Assembly: GCA_948146395.1 (NCBI GenBank)
Contig: OX411558.1
Span: 37,522,850 to 37,586,849 of the forward strand
Direction: 5' to 3'
Origin: Fragum whitleyi
Taxonomy: Eukaryota; Mollusca; Bivalvia; Cardiida; Cardiidae
DNA: 64,000 nucleotides
Notes under the pieces: generated by a model
Seen by the model: the letters and a program-made list of their open reading frames with translations, nothing else
Databases searched by the model: none
What the model was told of the DNA's origin: nothing
Shown here: positions 45,601 to 54,790 of the stretch, in pieces
Layout of the letters: each line of letters begins with the position of its first letter
Position numbering within the stretch: the first letter of the stretch is position 1
Translations under genes and position numbers: made by a program

Positions 45601-47845
45601 CATTCTGTCTGACGTCATCTATGCGGGACGAAATAAGTGACGTCACAATGAACGTTGCATAGCAATCACGTGCAAAATGACGCGCTTTACGAAAATATGT
45701 CCTAGAAATTTCACATTTCGTCTCTTTTTTGCAATAAAGAAATAAAATAATCGTTTGTTTTTTCGAGTAAGGTCGATTTAATATTTCATTTCGTGAACAA
45801 CAAAAGCTATATTTTCACATGAAAATATAGATTTTGTTGTTCACGAAATGAATATAATCGATCTTACACTGAAACAAACGCTTATCCTCTATTTGTTTGT
45901 TTGCAAATGGCAAAATTAGTCGATACAGTTTCTCACAGAACTACTTATCTAGAGATGTACAGATTCACTTCATATTATTATATTCCTTGGCAAATTTCGC
46001 TTTGCACTCTGTTTATTTTCCGTGAGTGCAATCTAAAAATCACCGATGATCGACAGTTTTCGTTAATTTGATTTAAGATTTAACTGTTTACTTCGGGGAA
46101 AACTTAGTACTCAGATTTGTGGTATAGAGGTTAAGACACACGTTTCTGAATCAAGAAACTGTAATTTCAAATCGATTAAGTAAGATTTTTTCATGACTCT
46201 TTTTTTTTAAAAGAAAAATCTTTTATACAATCTGATATGTATTTTTTAGACGGATGGTGTGTTGGAATTTATCCACTTTATTGAAATTCTAAAGATATTT
46301 TCGTTTTAATTATTGAGTTCATTTTTGACGAAATTCGACAGCAACAACAAAGGTGGCTCCGTTGATACCTGTTGCCTCTTTGGTCGCTTTGGTAATGTTA
46401 TCGTTTTTTTTTTTTTTTGATAACGGGTTCAAAACTAGGCCTAATCGGAAAATTGTGTGTTTTTTCTGAACATTGGGAAGCATGTTTTCATCGGGGTTTG
46501 TGACACATAAGTACAATGTATAAATCTCTTTTATACAACGATAAAGGATTCTTTGCTTCTTCTTAGATGCCACGGCATGATTCGGCTGAAAACATGGTCA
46601 TTTAATGATTAAAAACAAAATATTTGCAAAGTACATTCTTGTATTAGCCACGAAAACAAGTATTAAAAAGAAAAACTAAGCGCGACGTAGATTTGAACAC
46701 ATAGATGAACCATTAACAGCTATGCACCTTAACCAACCGAGCTATCACATCTTGCTCTCACAAGGTGATCACATTTTGTATTTATAAATATTTTACTAAC
46801 GGTTTATATAATTAGAACTCGGATAACTTCCGAAGATGTACGGGATATGGACAGAGTCTCAGGCGAAATTAGCCAAATAATACTCTCAATTGTTTCCATT
46901 TCTAGGGGTCAGTGCAACACTATTGTAAGAGCCTATCAAAACATAGGCACTTACAATAGTATTTCACTGACCCCTCGATTTGTGATAAACTATCTTGTGA
47001 TTTAATCGTTATTGTTTCCAGGCTGGCTTACTATCGGCATTCCAACAACAGAACGTAAGAACGGGACCTACTTTTTCACAATGATCGATTCCCTACTGCG
47101 GAAAACACAAATAAAACAACTCGACAAAATATATGTGGTGGTTTTACTGGCTGACCTATTCAAAACAAAATGGAAGGACTCAACAGAAATGAAACTTAAA
47201 CGGAAGTACTCGAATTTATTTGAAATAGGAACTCTGAAAGTCCTACGCGCTCCCATTGAAATTTATTCTGGATTAAACATTACTATGAAGAATATGAGTT
47301 TAAAGTACTGGCAAACGAAACAAAATTATGATTACGCATTTATGATGCGATATTGTCAGAATATGTCGGAATATTATCTTCAAATGGAAGATGACGTAAT
47401 CACTGCGGATGGATACATTGAAGCTATTCAGGACTATATAAAACACCAAAATGGCGACGATTGGGTTTGCCTAGAGTTTTCAGAATTAGGTTTTATCGGT
47501 AAATTATATAGAAATAGAGACTTAAATGATCTCGCGCAATTTATGTTGATATTTCGGAGGGAGCATCCAAATGACCTCAATAACGTTTTATTTAACGAGA
47601 TCAAAGGTCAAACACGAAGACTTTACCGTATACCGACTCTCTTTCAACATATTGGATATCATTCGAGCCTACCGGATAGAATTCAACCTTTAAAAGACTG
47701 GTATTTCAAAGAAAACATTATCTTAAATCGTTTGAAATTTGTCGTCCGAGTCATAATCATCCTCACTTCATTGCTACTTTTCATTTATTTTGTTAAACAA
47801 AGGTTTCCTCTAATACAAAAATGTCTTAGGCGCCAATCAATTTAA
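42585..47845 (+). CDS. MGAT4-like: MGAT4-like N-acetylglucosaminyltransferase, four exons
   Basis: Model: exons 42,585-42,669, 44,541-44,593, 45,026-45,089 and 47,022-47,845, predicted 341 residues. All introns are GT-AG (donors gtaagt, gtattt, gtgagt; acceptors ttttcag, ttttgcag, tttccag), in phases 1, 0 and 1, and the joined frame is open throughout. Residues ~7-26 form a hydrophobic signal anchor after a short basic start, as in type II Golgi transferases. Residues 69-76 (WLTIGIPT) open the catalytic domain. EDD at 190-192 is the metal/donor-binding acidic motif. LEFSELGFIGK (~218-228) and LFQHIGYHSSL (274-284) are family hallmarks. MGAT4 enzymes add beta-1,4-GlcNAc to the alpha-1,3 mannose arm of N-glycans in the Golgi (family knowledge). 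It is shorter than vertebrate MGAT4A/B (~535 residues) and lacks their C-terminal region. Instead it ends in a second hydrophobic segment (308-325) and a basic tail. I saw no obvious AATAAA in the ~350 nt after the stop. Confidence 0.85.
42815..42879 (+). repeat. tRNA-like fragment in intron 1
   Basis: 'tcgctggtctacaaatccag' is followed by a degenerate B-box 'gagttagaacccgg'. It is similar in layout to the fragment at 3,474-3,537. It lacks an acceptor stem and a clear A-box. Confidence 0.3.
42989..43480 (-). pseudogene. Antisense LINE 3' end in intron 1
   Basis: The minus strand from 43,480 to 43,253 encodes 'CNSFDIEDEYHFVLICPSF' and, after one in-frame stop, 'YKRPSVFKFHKLLN', ending at a stop (43,253-43,255). 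This matches the C-terminus of non-LTR ORF2 proteins, where an IEDE-HF-L-CP block follows a cysteine. The element's 3' end is marked by an AGAAC-type repeat tail at 42,989-43,007. It is 5'-truncated, antisense to the host gene, and a different subfamily from that at 52.1 kb. Confidence 0.85.
43723..44105 (+). mobile_element. MITE, 'AACATCG' family, in intron 1
   Basis: It starts 'aacatcgtaaaattgccatt'. The interior has 'atttatgggaggtaatatca', 'caatcaagcgcttgaaat' and 'ttgagtgagtgttggcaatc', and the right end is 'gtgtcaattttacgatat'. It is near full length but more diverged than the 39,154 copy. Confidence 0.78.
44541..44593 (+). CDS. MGAT4-like: MGAT4-like gene, exon 2 (stem)
   Basis: A pyrimidine-rich acceptor (tttctatttttcag) and donor (aag|gtattt) bound 53 nt. 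With the one base carried from exon 1 this makes 18 codons: H then 'TEKSRFDDQQQKGVKAK'. It is a hydrophilic, low-complexity stem as expected between membrane anchor and catalytic domain. It ends in phase 0. Confidence 0.65.
44609..44720 (+). repeat. Dispersed repeat in intron 2
   Basis: 'ataattgcaatccaataaaa' and 'taaaatcgcatca', then 'aatgcaataggtctttcg', match 56,933-57,041 in order. Confidence 0.65.
45026..45089 (+). CDS. MGAT4-like: MGAT4-like gene, exon 3 (stem)
   Basis: 64 nt between acceptor 'cattttgcag' and donor 'aaac|gtgagt' encode 21 codons, 'LYSNNTNLRNLIPLKQVSNGK', plus one base (quoted text is 21 residues split as LYSNNTNLRN and LIPLKQVSNGK). It contains an N-glycosylation sequon (NNT). 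An alternative donor at 45,074 (caa|gtgagc) would put exon 4 out of frame, which supports the donor chosen. Confidence 0.68.
45575..45890. mobile_element. Hairpin element in intron 3 (copy 1)
   Basis: A long stem at 45,767-45,867 (GTAAGGTCGATTTAATATTT ... with its complement, loop 'catg') follows ~190 bp with 'gacgtcatctatgcggga' and 'aacgttgcatagcaatcacg'. The whole unit recurs in inverted orientation at 54,230-54,545. A fragment of its left half is at 47,947-48,023. Confidence 0.82.
46120..46185 (+). repeat. Degenerate tRNA-like fragment in intron 3
   Basis: 'gtggtatagaggttaagaca' is A-box-like (similar to tRNA-Ser-type heads) but the B-box ('aatttcaaatcg') is poor. It is probably an old SINE head. 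Confidence 0.25.
46683..46757 (-). repeat. tRNA-like fragment in intron 3
   Basis: The minus strand reads 'GATAGCTCGGTTGGTTAAGG' (A-box-like) and 'gtgttcaaatctac' (B-box-like). The ends do not pair convincingly, so this is a SINE head or decayed tRNA. Confidence 0.35.
46904..46975. other. Hairpin 47 nt upstream of exon 4 acceptor
   Basis: The arms AGGGGTCAGTG...CTATTGTAAG and their complement (34 bp, about four mismatches) leave a loop of a few bases. It lies between a likely branch-point region and upstream intron sequence, so it could affect splicing or simply be a small MITE. I found no second copy in the window. Confidence 0.75.
47022..47845 (+). CDS. MGAT4-like: MGAT4-like gene, exon 4 (entire catalytic domain)
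   Basis: 274 codons including the stop follow acceptor 'tttccag'. The spliced codon joining exons 3 and 4 reads R, followed by WLTIGIPT. An ATG at 47,012 extends the open frame only across the splice site and is not the start. The domain is uninterrupted by introns. Hydrophobic residues 'VVRVIIILTSLLLFIYFV' are at 47,741-47,794, followed by a lysine/arginine-rich tail. Several N-x-S/T sequons are present (model residues ~81, 153, 158, 181). Confidence 0.93.
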
Positions 47846-48213
47846 GCAACCTTGTTTCTTAAATGCTTTTATGTTGATTATCGAGAAATAACGACAGATT
47901 ATCATTTGATAAATTCACCGCAAACTAATGAAAAAGGCAAAATTTATATCCCGCTTTCGTTCATTTTACTCTATCTGATGTTATCTAAGCCGAGCCCAAA
48001 AAGTGACGTCACCATAAACGTCGAATCCCACACACACCACGGGAAATACTCCGAGCGAAAATATAAACCCACATTGCTCCTCTCCACCCAGGTGTATACA
48101 TGGAAACCTGCGAGAATGTAAGTCAAAGTGCAGTGGCTTCGAAGGCGTCGAGTGTAAACAGCCGACTAATCGATGATAGAGTGTTAAAATGTAAATTGGG
48201 GTTATGTATGATT
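47846..48213. other. Downstream region of MGAT4-like gene
   Basis: This is presumed 3'-UTR and flank. It contains a fragment of the hairpin element ('gtgacgtcaccataaacgtc', 47,947-48,023). I noted no canonical poly(A) signal. Confidence 0.45.
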
Positions 48214-48454
48214 TAAACCTGTGCGAGACATTTCCAACAATTTTAAAAGTGCACGAAGCAAAAACTCTTTTCAGTCTGTGCATTCGCGCAGTCTGACCAG
48301 AGTCTTCATTTTGCAAGTTCGTAGAAATATTAGGTCTCAAACAATCTGTAGACAGTTAGGCAATCTTCTAATTACACCATGCAACTGTCTGTGTTGCTTA
48401 ATAGTTGTATCTCTCTCAGATATCAAATTGTTGGAAATGTCACGCACAGGCTCA
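48214..48454. mobile_element. ~240-bp MITE 'GAGCCTGTGCGTGA', copy 2
   Basis: The left end 'aacctgtgcgagacatttcc' (then 'aacaattt') and right end 'aaattgttggaaatgtcacg' (then 'cacaggctca') are inverted repeats of ~28 bp. The interior has 'cagtctgtgcattcgcgcag'-type words shared with the other copies. Confidence 0.88.
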
Positions 48455-48543
48455 TTTATAAAAGATCTGCATTTCCAGAGTCAAAAAGTACTTAATCCTT
48501 TTTGAGCAGATGAAGTTTAGATGCAGTTTACTTTATTTAGGGT

Positions 48544-48623
48544 GGTTTGAATGGGGTTTTACGCCGCTACCAACAATCTTTCAGTTATATCGCGGCGATT
48601 GGAGAAGCTAACAATGGATTTTT
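48544..48623 (-). mobile_element. SINE, tail half, split by a DNA element
   Basis: 'gtttgaatggggttttacgc', 'aacaatctttcagttatatc', 'gcggcgattggagaagctaa' and 'caatggatt' are the reverse of the SINE tail. The rest of this SINE resumes at 49,564, across the element at 48,624-49,563. Confidence 0.8.
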
Positions 48624-49563
48624 ATCCCCCGCCGTTTTCGGCGAGGTGATATAGTAATGCTCTCCGTCCGTCATTCCGTCATTCCGTCCTTCCGTCACTA
48701 TACTTGTCCGGAGCATATCTCCTAAAGTATAATAGCTATCAACTTGAAACTGTATGGGTGGATAGATCTTATGGAGGAGAAGTGCAGTGCACAAGAACTA
48801 CAACTCTTGCTTGCATAATTTTGGAGTTATTGCCCTTTGTTATTTTTAAGACGTAGATTTTGTCCGGAGCATATCTCCTAAAGTATAATAGCTTTTCAAC
48901 TTGAATCTTTATGGGTGGATAGATCTCATGGAGGAAAAGTGCAGTGCACAAGAACTACAACTCTTGCTTGCATAATTTTGGAGTTATTGACCTTTGTTAT
49001 TTTTAAGACGTAGATTTTGTCCGGAGCATATCTCCTAAAGTATAAAAGCTATCAACTTGAAACTTAATGGGTGGATAGATCTCATGGAGGAGAAGTGCAG
49101 TGCACAAGAACTACAACTCTTGCTTGCATAATTTTGGAGTTATTGCCCTTTGTTATTTTTAAGACTTAGATTTTGACCGGAGCATATCTCCTAAAGTATA
49201 AAAGCTATCAACTTGAAACTTTATGGGTGGATAGATCTGATAAAGTGAAAGTGCAGTGCACAAAAACTATAACTCTGGCTTGTATAATTTTGGAGTTATT
49301 GCCCTTTGTTATTTTTAAGACGTAGATTTTGTCCGGAGCATATCTCCTAAAGTATAATAGCTATCAACTTGAAACTTTATGGGTGGATAGATCTCATGGA
49401 AGAGGAGTGCAGTGCACAAGAACTATAACTCTGGCTTGCATAATTTAGAGTTATTGTCCTTTGTTATTTTAAAGACTTAGATTTTGTAGGGGCTTAATTT
49501 CTTAAAGTGGAACCCTTAATCTATTAGGCTTCAGTTTACTATCAAGTTTTCTCGGCGGGGGAT
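48624..49563. mobile_element. ATCCCCCGCCG TIR element with five 156-bp repeats
   Basis: Perfect 11-bp terminal inverted repeats (ATCCCCCGCCG / CGGCGGGGGAT) bound 940 bp. Inside are a short 'ccgtcattccgtc' tract and five monomers anchored by 'aacttgaaac' at 48,741, 48,898, 49,054, 49,210 and 49,366 (spacings 157, 156, 156, 156). They are homologous to the monomers at 13.1-13.4 kb in opposite orientation. No transposase is visible. Monomers are very similar, so amplification is recent. Confidence 0.92.
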
Positions 49564-49650
49564 GGCCTCCATCTGCTATTCCACTTAGGTCTACGATTTT
49601 CAACCCATTGGTGGAAGAAAAATAGTCAGAAAGGATGAGCTAAGACGATG
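49564..49650 (-). mobile_element. SINE, remaining body after nested insertion
   Basis: 'gcctccatctgctattccac', 'ttaggtctacgattttcaac' and 'ccattggtggaagaaaaata' continue the SINE begun at 48,544. About 50 bp of expected body are missing at the junction and the tRNA head is lost. Confidence 0.75.
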
Positions 49651-49726
49651 TTTAGATAAAGTAAGATAAAGTAAAGTGAAAGTGTATGACATAAAACTTT
49701 AAATTTACTATTCTGCGTTATAAATG

Positions 49727-50095
49727 AGTTGACACGGCTTGACCTAGCCGTTTCGTAATTTGACGAGTTTACTTTTCAATACTTTTGGTTCTTTCAAATT
49801 TTAGTCGGTAATTACCGTAAACGCATGCAAATAACTGTATCCTAAAACCTTAAGGATTCACGTGCTTAGAGAGTGTGAACATATTTCATCGTTTGGTTAC
49901 GAAAGCCTCGTAACTTCAGCTTGATTAAGCTGAAGTGACGAGGATTTGGTTACCAGCCTACGATTTTAGGTCTCAAGTTATTTATGTCGACTCTCTGTAG
50001 AAGTAAGTAATTTTAAATGAAAGCTGATTTACATAAAGTGCAACGATCCGTTACTAAGGCTCCGCCCTGCCAGGGCATAAATCATGGATTATACG
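49727..50095 (+). repeat. Dispersed repeat D, copy 2, contiguous
   Basis: This is the reference copy of the repeat at 18,425-19,250 and 34,735. It contains an internal fold-back (gttacgaaagcctcgtaact ... with 'cttcagcttgattaagctga') at 49,896-49,948. It is non-coding. Confidence 0.78.
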
Positions 50096-50209
50096 TCACG
50101 AGTCAATCTTTTTACTGTCTTTTTCACCGTTGATCATGTACATGTATTTTTTAAGTAAACGAGACGAACTATGATAATCACTACACTCGAAATGAAAGTT
50201 TTAATTTTT

Positions 50210-50603
50210 AGCTCCACTGGCTATTGCCATGGCGGTGTGTCCGTCCATGCTTGCGTAAACATTTCCATTAAACATGTTCAGCTTAACCAATCGGTTAATG
50301 AAACTTTTTTAATGAAACTTTGCAGAAATGATCCCCAAATATGGGCGTGGCAGGCCGAGGCTTATTTACACTTCAAAATCTTCTCCTCTAAAATGTTTTG
50401 CCGATTACAATGAATCTTGATATTTATGTTTCTTAGGTGACCTTCTCGAAAAGTTGTTAAGAAATTTTGTTTGACCCAAATGTATGGGCGTTACACGACG
50501 GGGCTCATTGTCACTATAACATGTTTTAGAAAATGATGATAATTGAAATAATATCAAATAATAAATTTAAGGTTTAAGCTTCACTATTAAAGCCAGTGGA
50601 GTG
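50210..50603. mobile_element. AGCTCCACTGGC TIR element
   Basis: The ends AGCTCCACTGGC and GCCAGTGGAG are inverted. A small palindrome 'aggccctcaagggcct' follows just outside the right end. The interior has 'gttgttaagaaattttg'-type AT-rich text and no transposase frame. Confidence 0.7.
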
Positions 50604-50629
50604 ATACAGGCCCTCAAGGGCCTCTTTTT

Positions 50630-51555
50630 AAAGTATTCTTTGCTGGATAATAACGCGATGGCGAAAACGCATATATGAAATAAGAAGAATTACAAAGATG
50701 TTTATTCGCAATAAAATTCACATGACATTTGTTTTACTGTGTACACAGATAACTCCGTCTATTAATGACGTAATCTCTAGCAGGAACGTTGATGCCCTTA
50801 ACGTCATAGGACCAACATACTAAATGAAGCGCTTCGTTTTTTGTGAAATTTTCCCAGCGTCAATGCCATTATTTATTTATTGATCTTACATCCAGAAAAA
50901 ATGTGTTTTTACTAATTTTAATCCAGGAAAGGGTAATAAACCTATTTTCAGAACTGTGATCGTGTTATAATGAATTTAGTTTAGTCTGATTCGGGAGGAA
51001 ATACATGCTAAGCAAAATCTTCGGGCTCCGCCCTCGGATTTTACCTTTTGCAAATAAATCATAGACATGAAGTATCCAAATTTCGAAATTCAAAAAGTTG
51101 CGACAGAAAACCGTTACAGTTCTTTGAAGAGTCAAAGGGGTGAGTGACGCTTCTAGCACACATCCTTCCGGATGGAATAGACATCGGGACATCCTTTCGG
51201 ATGGAATAGACATCGGGAATGATAAGGGTGCAGCCATGGCGTGTCCCTATGTGGGTTCACATGACGTTAACACATCAAGATGACTTGTAGATATTAAAAA
51301 AAGAAAAGAAAAAAACAAAACAACACACAACAACAACAACAACAACAATGAATAAACAGCGAAATATTAAAAACTTGGCACATGATATAATTTGATAACA
51401 AAATGCAGTGTTTACTGAATTTTGTATTCAAATTATAATATGCCAAAAATATCTGCATAGACGATTGGAAATCATTGAAAAAAAATCTTTTCTAAAAGAA
51501 TATTGACCGAAGAATCACTAGAGACCGAATAACGTTAAAATTGACCCGAAGTTAC
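50630..51555. other. No gene seen; small duplications and AAC repeat
   Basis: 'cacatccttccggatggaat' followed by 'catcctttcggatggaat' is a ~27-bp tandem duplication at ~51,160-51,216. An (AAC)n run lies at ~51,328-51,347. No exon was recognised. Confidence 0.5.
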
Positions 51556-51559
51556 TACA

Positions 51560-51650
51560 CCCTTTTCAGGTTACGGAAAAGTCCGAGCGATGTTCCGAAT
51601 GGTCCGATGTACTTTTCGGGTTACAGAAAAGTCCGAGCGATGTTCCGAAG
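51560..51650. repeat. 50-bp tandem duplication
   Basis: Two copies of 'aaaagtccgagcgatgttcc' with flanking 'ttttc(a/g)ggttac' lie 50 bp apart. A run of G follows. Confidence 0.8.
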
Positions 51651-51679
51651 GGGGGGGGAGGTCGAGGTTCTGAGGGCTC

Positions 51680-51780
51680 GTAAAGGATGTAAAAATGGTG
51701 CAAGCGAAATACTATGAATAGGTGGATAGGTGCTCCAGCCGTCGCGAAATAACTGAAAAATGTTAAGAATGGCATTTAGT
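51680..51780 (+). repeat. SINE 3' fragment
   Basis: 'ggataggtgctccagccgtc', 'gcgaaataactgaaaaatgt' and 'aatggcatttagtcacatca' are the SINE end in plus orientation. A minus-strand SINE begins ~20 bp further on, so two copies meet tail to tail. Confidence 0.7.
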
Positions 51781-51799
51781 CACATCATGAAATTTACGA

Positions 51800-52037
51800 C
51801 CATTCCGATCAAAACCATTCTTACCAATCTTTCAGTTATATCTCGGCGAACTGAGTACCCAACAATAGAATCCTGGTATTTTTCACACCAGTGCCGCCAT
51901 TTTACCCTTTCCTAGCCCCCAGCTGCTATCCTACATAGGCATACGATTTTTGTCTCACTGGTGGAGGACAAATAGTCGGAAAGTATGAGTGCTGGCTGGA
52001 GATCGAACCCGGGACCCCTAGAATGCAACTGCGTTAT
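51800..52037 (-). mobile_element. SINE, nearly complete, diverged head
   Basis: Tail 'ccaatctttcagttatatct', body 'cacaccagtgccgccatttt' and 'cagctgctatcctacatagg', then a head with B-box 'CCCGGGTTCGATCTCC' and truncated A-box region 'gtcataacgcagttgc'. Confidence 0.8.
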
Positions 52038-52144
52038 GACGTTGGCACCACAAACGCTTGATCGCTAGTTGGGGAATGGGTGAAAAGGTGTGAATAATTC
52101 ATTATTGCAGCATCTGGTGTTTTCACCCAAGCCATTAAGTACTT

Positions 52145-52985
52145 GTGCAACAAAGCACTAAAGCAACATTTATTAGTATTAAAAAAGCTTTGGCAGAAGA
52201 AAACATGAATACTGATTTATATTTGAAAGTGTATGAACATTGTGTCAAACCAATATTTCTATATGGTAGTGAAGTATTGTCTTTAGATTTTATTGAAAAT
52301 AATAAAAATTTCATTAGTTTTGAACATTATGATCTGCTACAACAAAAAAAAAACCCATTCAAGTCCTCTTTTTGAAATCAGTCATATGTGAAAACAAGTA
52401 TGCAAGCAATAATGCAGTAAGATCAGAATTTGGAATCTTTCCTTTGACTGTATATGGTTTGAAATATTCTTGTGACTTTTGGACACATCTGATTAATTTA
52501 AATCAGAATTTTCTTGCATACAAATCATATTTAGATAGTTGCTCCCTTCCTAAAGGTTTCGCAATGAAATTCAAATTGTTTATGAAGGTTATTGGATTTG
52601 AACATGTATGGAACAATCACTTCACATTCTCCAAAAATAAACTGAAAAATGCAATTTATAACAAACTAAAAGAATCTTATGTACATCATTGGAAAAAAAT
52701 GTATGTTTGATGATAGCAATAAAAAACTTAGAACCTTCAGAACCTTTAGGATAAATTATGAGAAAGAAATGTATTTGCGCATAAATGATTTACCCAGAGA
52801 ACAAATTACATCATTTGCCAAATTTCGTGTAAGTGCACTTAATTTTCAAATTGAAAAGGGTAGGCATCAAAAGAAGCCTTTCATAGACAAATCTGTCCTC
52901 TTTGTAAATCACAAGTTGAAATTGAAGCCCACTTCTTATTACAATGTCAGTCTTTATCAGATAACAGGAAAATATTCTTTGCTGA
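52145..52985 (+). pseudogene. LINE ORF2 C-terminal remnant, frameshifted
   Basis: Three consecutive frames overlap. They give 'VYEHCVKPIFLYGSEVLSLD' (post-RT region), 'FGIFPLTVYGLKYSCDFW', 'LRTFRTFRINYEKEMYLRIN' and 'FAKFRVSALNFQIEKGRHQ'. After a further shift comes a zinc-knuckle-like CPLC ... H ... C block at ~52,885-52,945. This order is characteristic of the C-terminal half of a non-LTR ORF2 protein. At least three frameshifts make it inactive. Confidence 0.9.
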
Positions 52986-53039
52986 GGTAGAAGGCATCAC
53001 AACTTCTCTTAAAATCATGAGTGATGATGAAAAAAAAAA

Positions 53040-53290
53040 AAAAAAGAATATGTATATATAAATGATTAACTTTGGGCAAGTATTATAAGTGTGATTCTTA
53101 TGCAAAGCAAAAACTGCTTTCGTCAAGCTCTGGTTGCAATGATTTTGAATTACATTATCATGATTTGACTCTGGCTCTTGATATGTATGCTGATATTCAT
53201 ACCCATCTGATATATACCTTTTGATAAGTTCTGTCATGTATGTTTATTGTATGTATGTTTTTGGTGACAATCCTATAACTGGATAACTAT
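53040..53290 (+). mobile_element. 3'-UTR of the same LINE
   Basis: 'taactttgggcaagtattat', 'caagctctggttgcaatgat', 'tggctcttgatatgtatgct' and 'tgacaatcctataactgg' match 34,360-34,610. A poly-A run at 53,028-53,045 precedes it. No hexamer tail is visible, so the final bases are lost. Confidence 0.82.
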
Positions 53291-53299
53291 ACAGGTTCG

Positions 53300-54229
53300 A
53301 TTTTGAAGAGTAGACACATTGAAAGGCAAAATGCATAAAATTTATTCATTTCAAACATTAATATAGAGCATAAGATAAAACTTTAATTTAAAACACGCGT
53401 TAAATCTTTTGACGTAATAATTTGACCAAGCAATGTCAATTAAAAAAGCATATTTTAATACTCATACGTTTGTAGAAAGTTGTTAATTATTTTTTATGAT
53501 TTTTCGCAATCCGCTGTCTTTCTTTGTATGCAATTATAGCGTCAATTCATGTTTGTCGGGCATAGTCAATTGTAAAAAAAAAAAAAACAAAAAAAACAAA
53601 ACAAAAAAAAAACGCCTCTCATGCTATTAAAACGTTAATTAACCCTTTACAAAAAAAAAACATGAAACGTTGGTTGTATAGGTTGTATTGACACGCAACA
53701 AATTTGAATTATCATGCACAGCCATACGATACTTAAGTGGCCGCTTCAGGACACCGTAGAATACATGAATTCCTGTTTGAAACAAGATTTATTTTGCAAT
53801 GAAGACATCACGTCTGTCGATACTCTCATGTCAATTACATCGATCCTATTTCTTTTCACCAAAGACCTAATAAAGAATTCCTTTAGAAGGTCCGCGCAAT
53901 TCAATTGATTATTTTTGGAATGACATGCTGGAGACTAGTAAGCGGTCGAGCTAAAAAAGCTCCGTCGGGAATTGAAAGTAGACATTTACCATTACAAACT
54001 AAAATCATCGAATGGGAGGTCTGCAAGGTCAATAGATTTCAAGAATCTCTTACTGAATGATTCCCAGGCAGTGTTTGTGATCTCATGGGCTATAACAGAA
54101 AGTCGTTTCTAAAACTGCCTGTCATCTTTCACTCAGTATGTTTGGCACTTCGTTTAGACTTAAACTGTTAGAAATTTACGCCTTAAATAGTTAAAATTTT
54201 GTGTGTTGGTCCTTCAAATGAGATAAATA
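53300..54229. other. No gene seen; A-rich tract
   Basis: An (A)n/(AAAC)n tract lies at 53,572-53,612. The frame 53,714-53,908 has no recognisable domain. Confidence 0.4.
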
Positions 54230-54545
54230 GAGGGTAATCGTTTGTTTCAGCGTAAGATCGATTTATATTCATTGAGTGAACAACGAAAGCTATATTTTCA
54301 ATAAAGTGAAAATATAGCTTTTGTTGTTTACGAAATGAAATATTAATCGATCTGACTAGAAAAACAAACGATTATTCTATTTCTTTATGGCAAAAATGAG
54401 ACAAAATGTGAAATTTCTATGACAATTTTTTGTAAAGCGCGTCACTTTGCGCGTGATTGCTATGCAACGTTCATTATGACATCACTAATTTCGCCCCGCA
54501 TAGATGACGTTAGATAGGATGAAATACACATAAGCAGGGTATAAG
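54230..54545. mobile_element. Hairpin element, copy 2 (inverted)
   Basis: The stem at ~54,252-54,355 (GTAAGATCGATTTATATTCA ... with its complement) is followed by 'aaagcgcgtcactttgcgcg', 'gattgctatgcaacgttcat' and 'ccccgcatagatgacg'. This is the reverse of 45,575-45,745. One copy is intronic and the other intergenic. Confidence 0.82.
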
Positions 54546-54790
54546 TTTTGATAATTTCACTGCTTTTGCGGTGAGATAAACCACCGAAAAACAGTAAAGA
54601 ATATGTATTATAATGCTTGTGCTTTGTTTTTTTTACGTAATTCGTAGTTTCGCTGCCATCAATAAAATAGCTCACAAAGGATGTCGGGGCCCCGTTCCTT
54701 TGTTAATTGGTATGTTGTAATGGGTTGCATTATACCAAAATACTAAGGAAGCCAGACTGGACCCCGAGTTTTCACAGTAATTTGTTTGTT

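Noticed and set aside
47012..47023. ATG at 47,012 as start of the glycosyltransferase
   Set aside because: It overlaps the splice acceptor (tttccag), lacks any membrane anchor, and upstream exons in compatible phase supply a better N-terminus.
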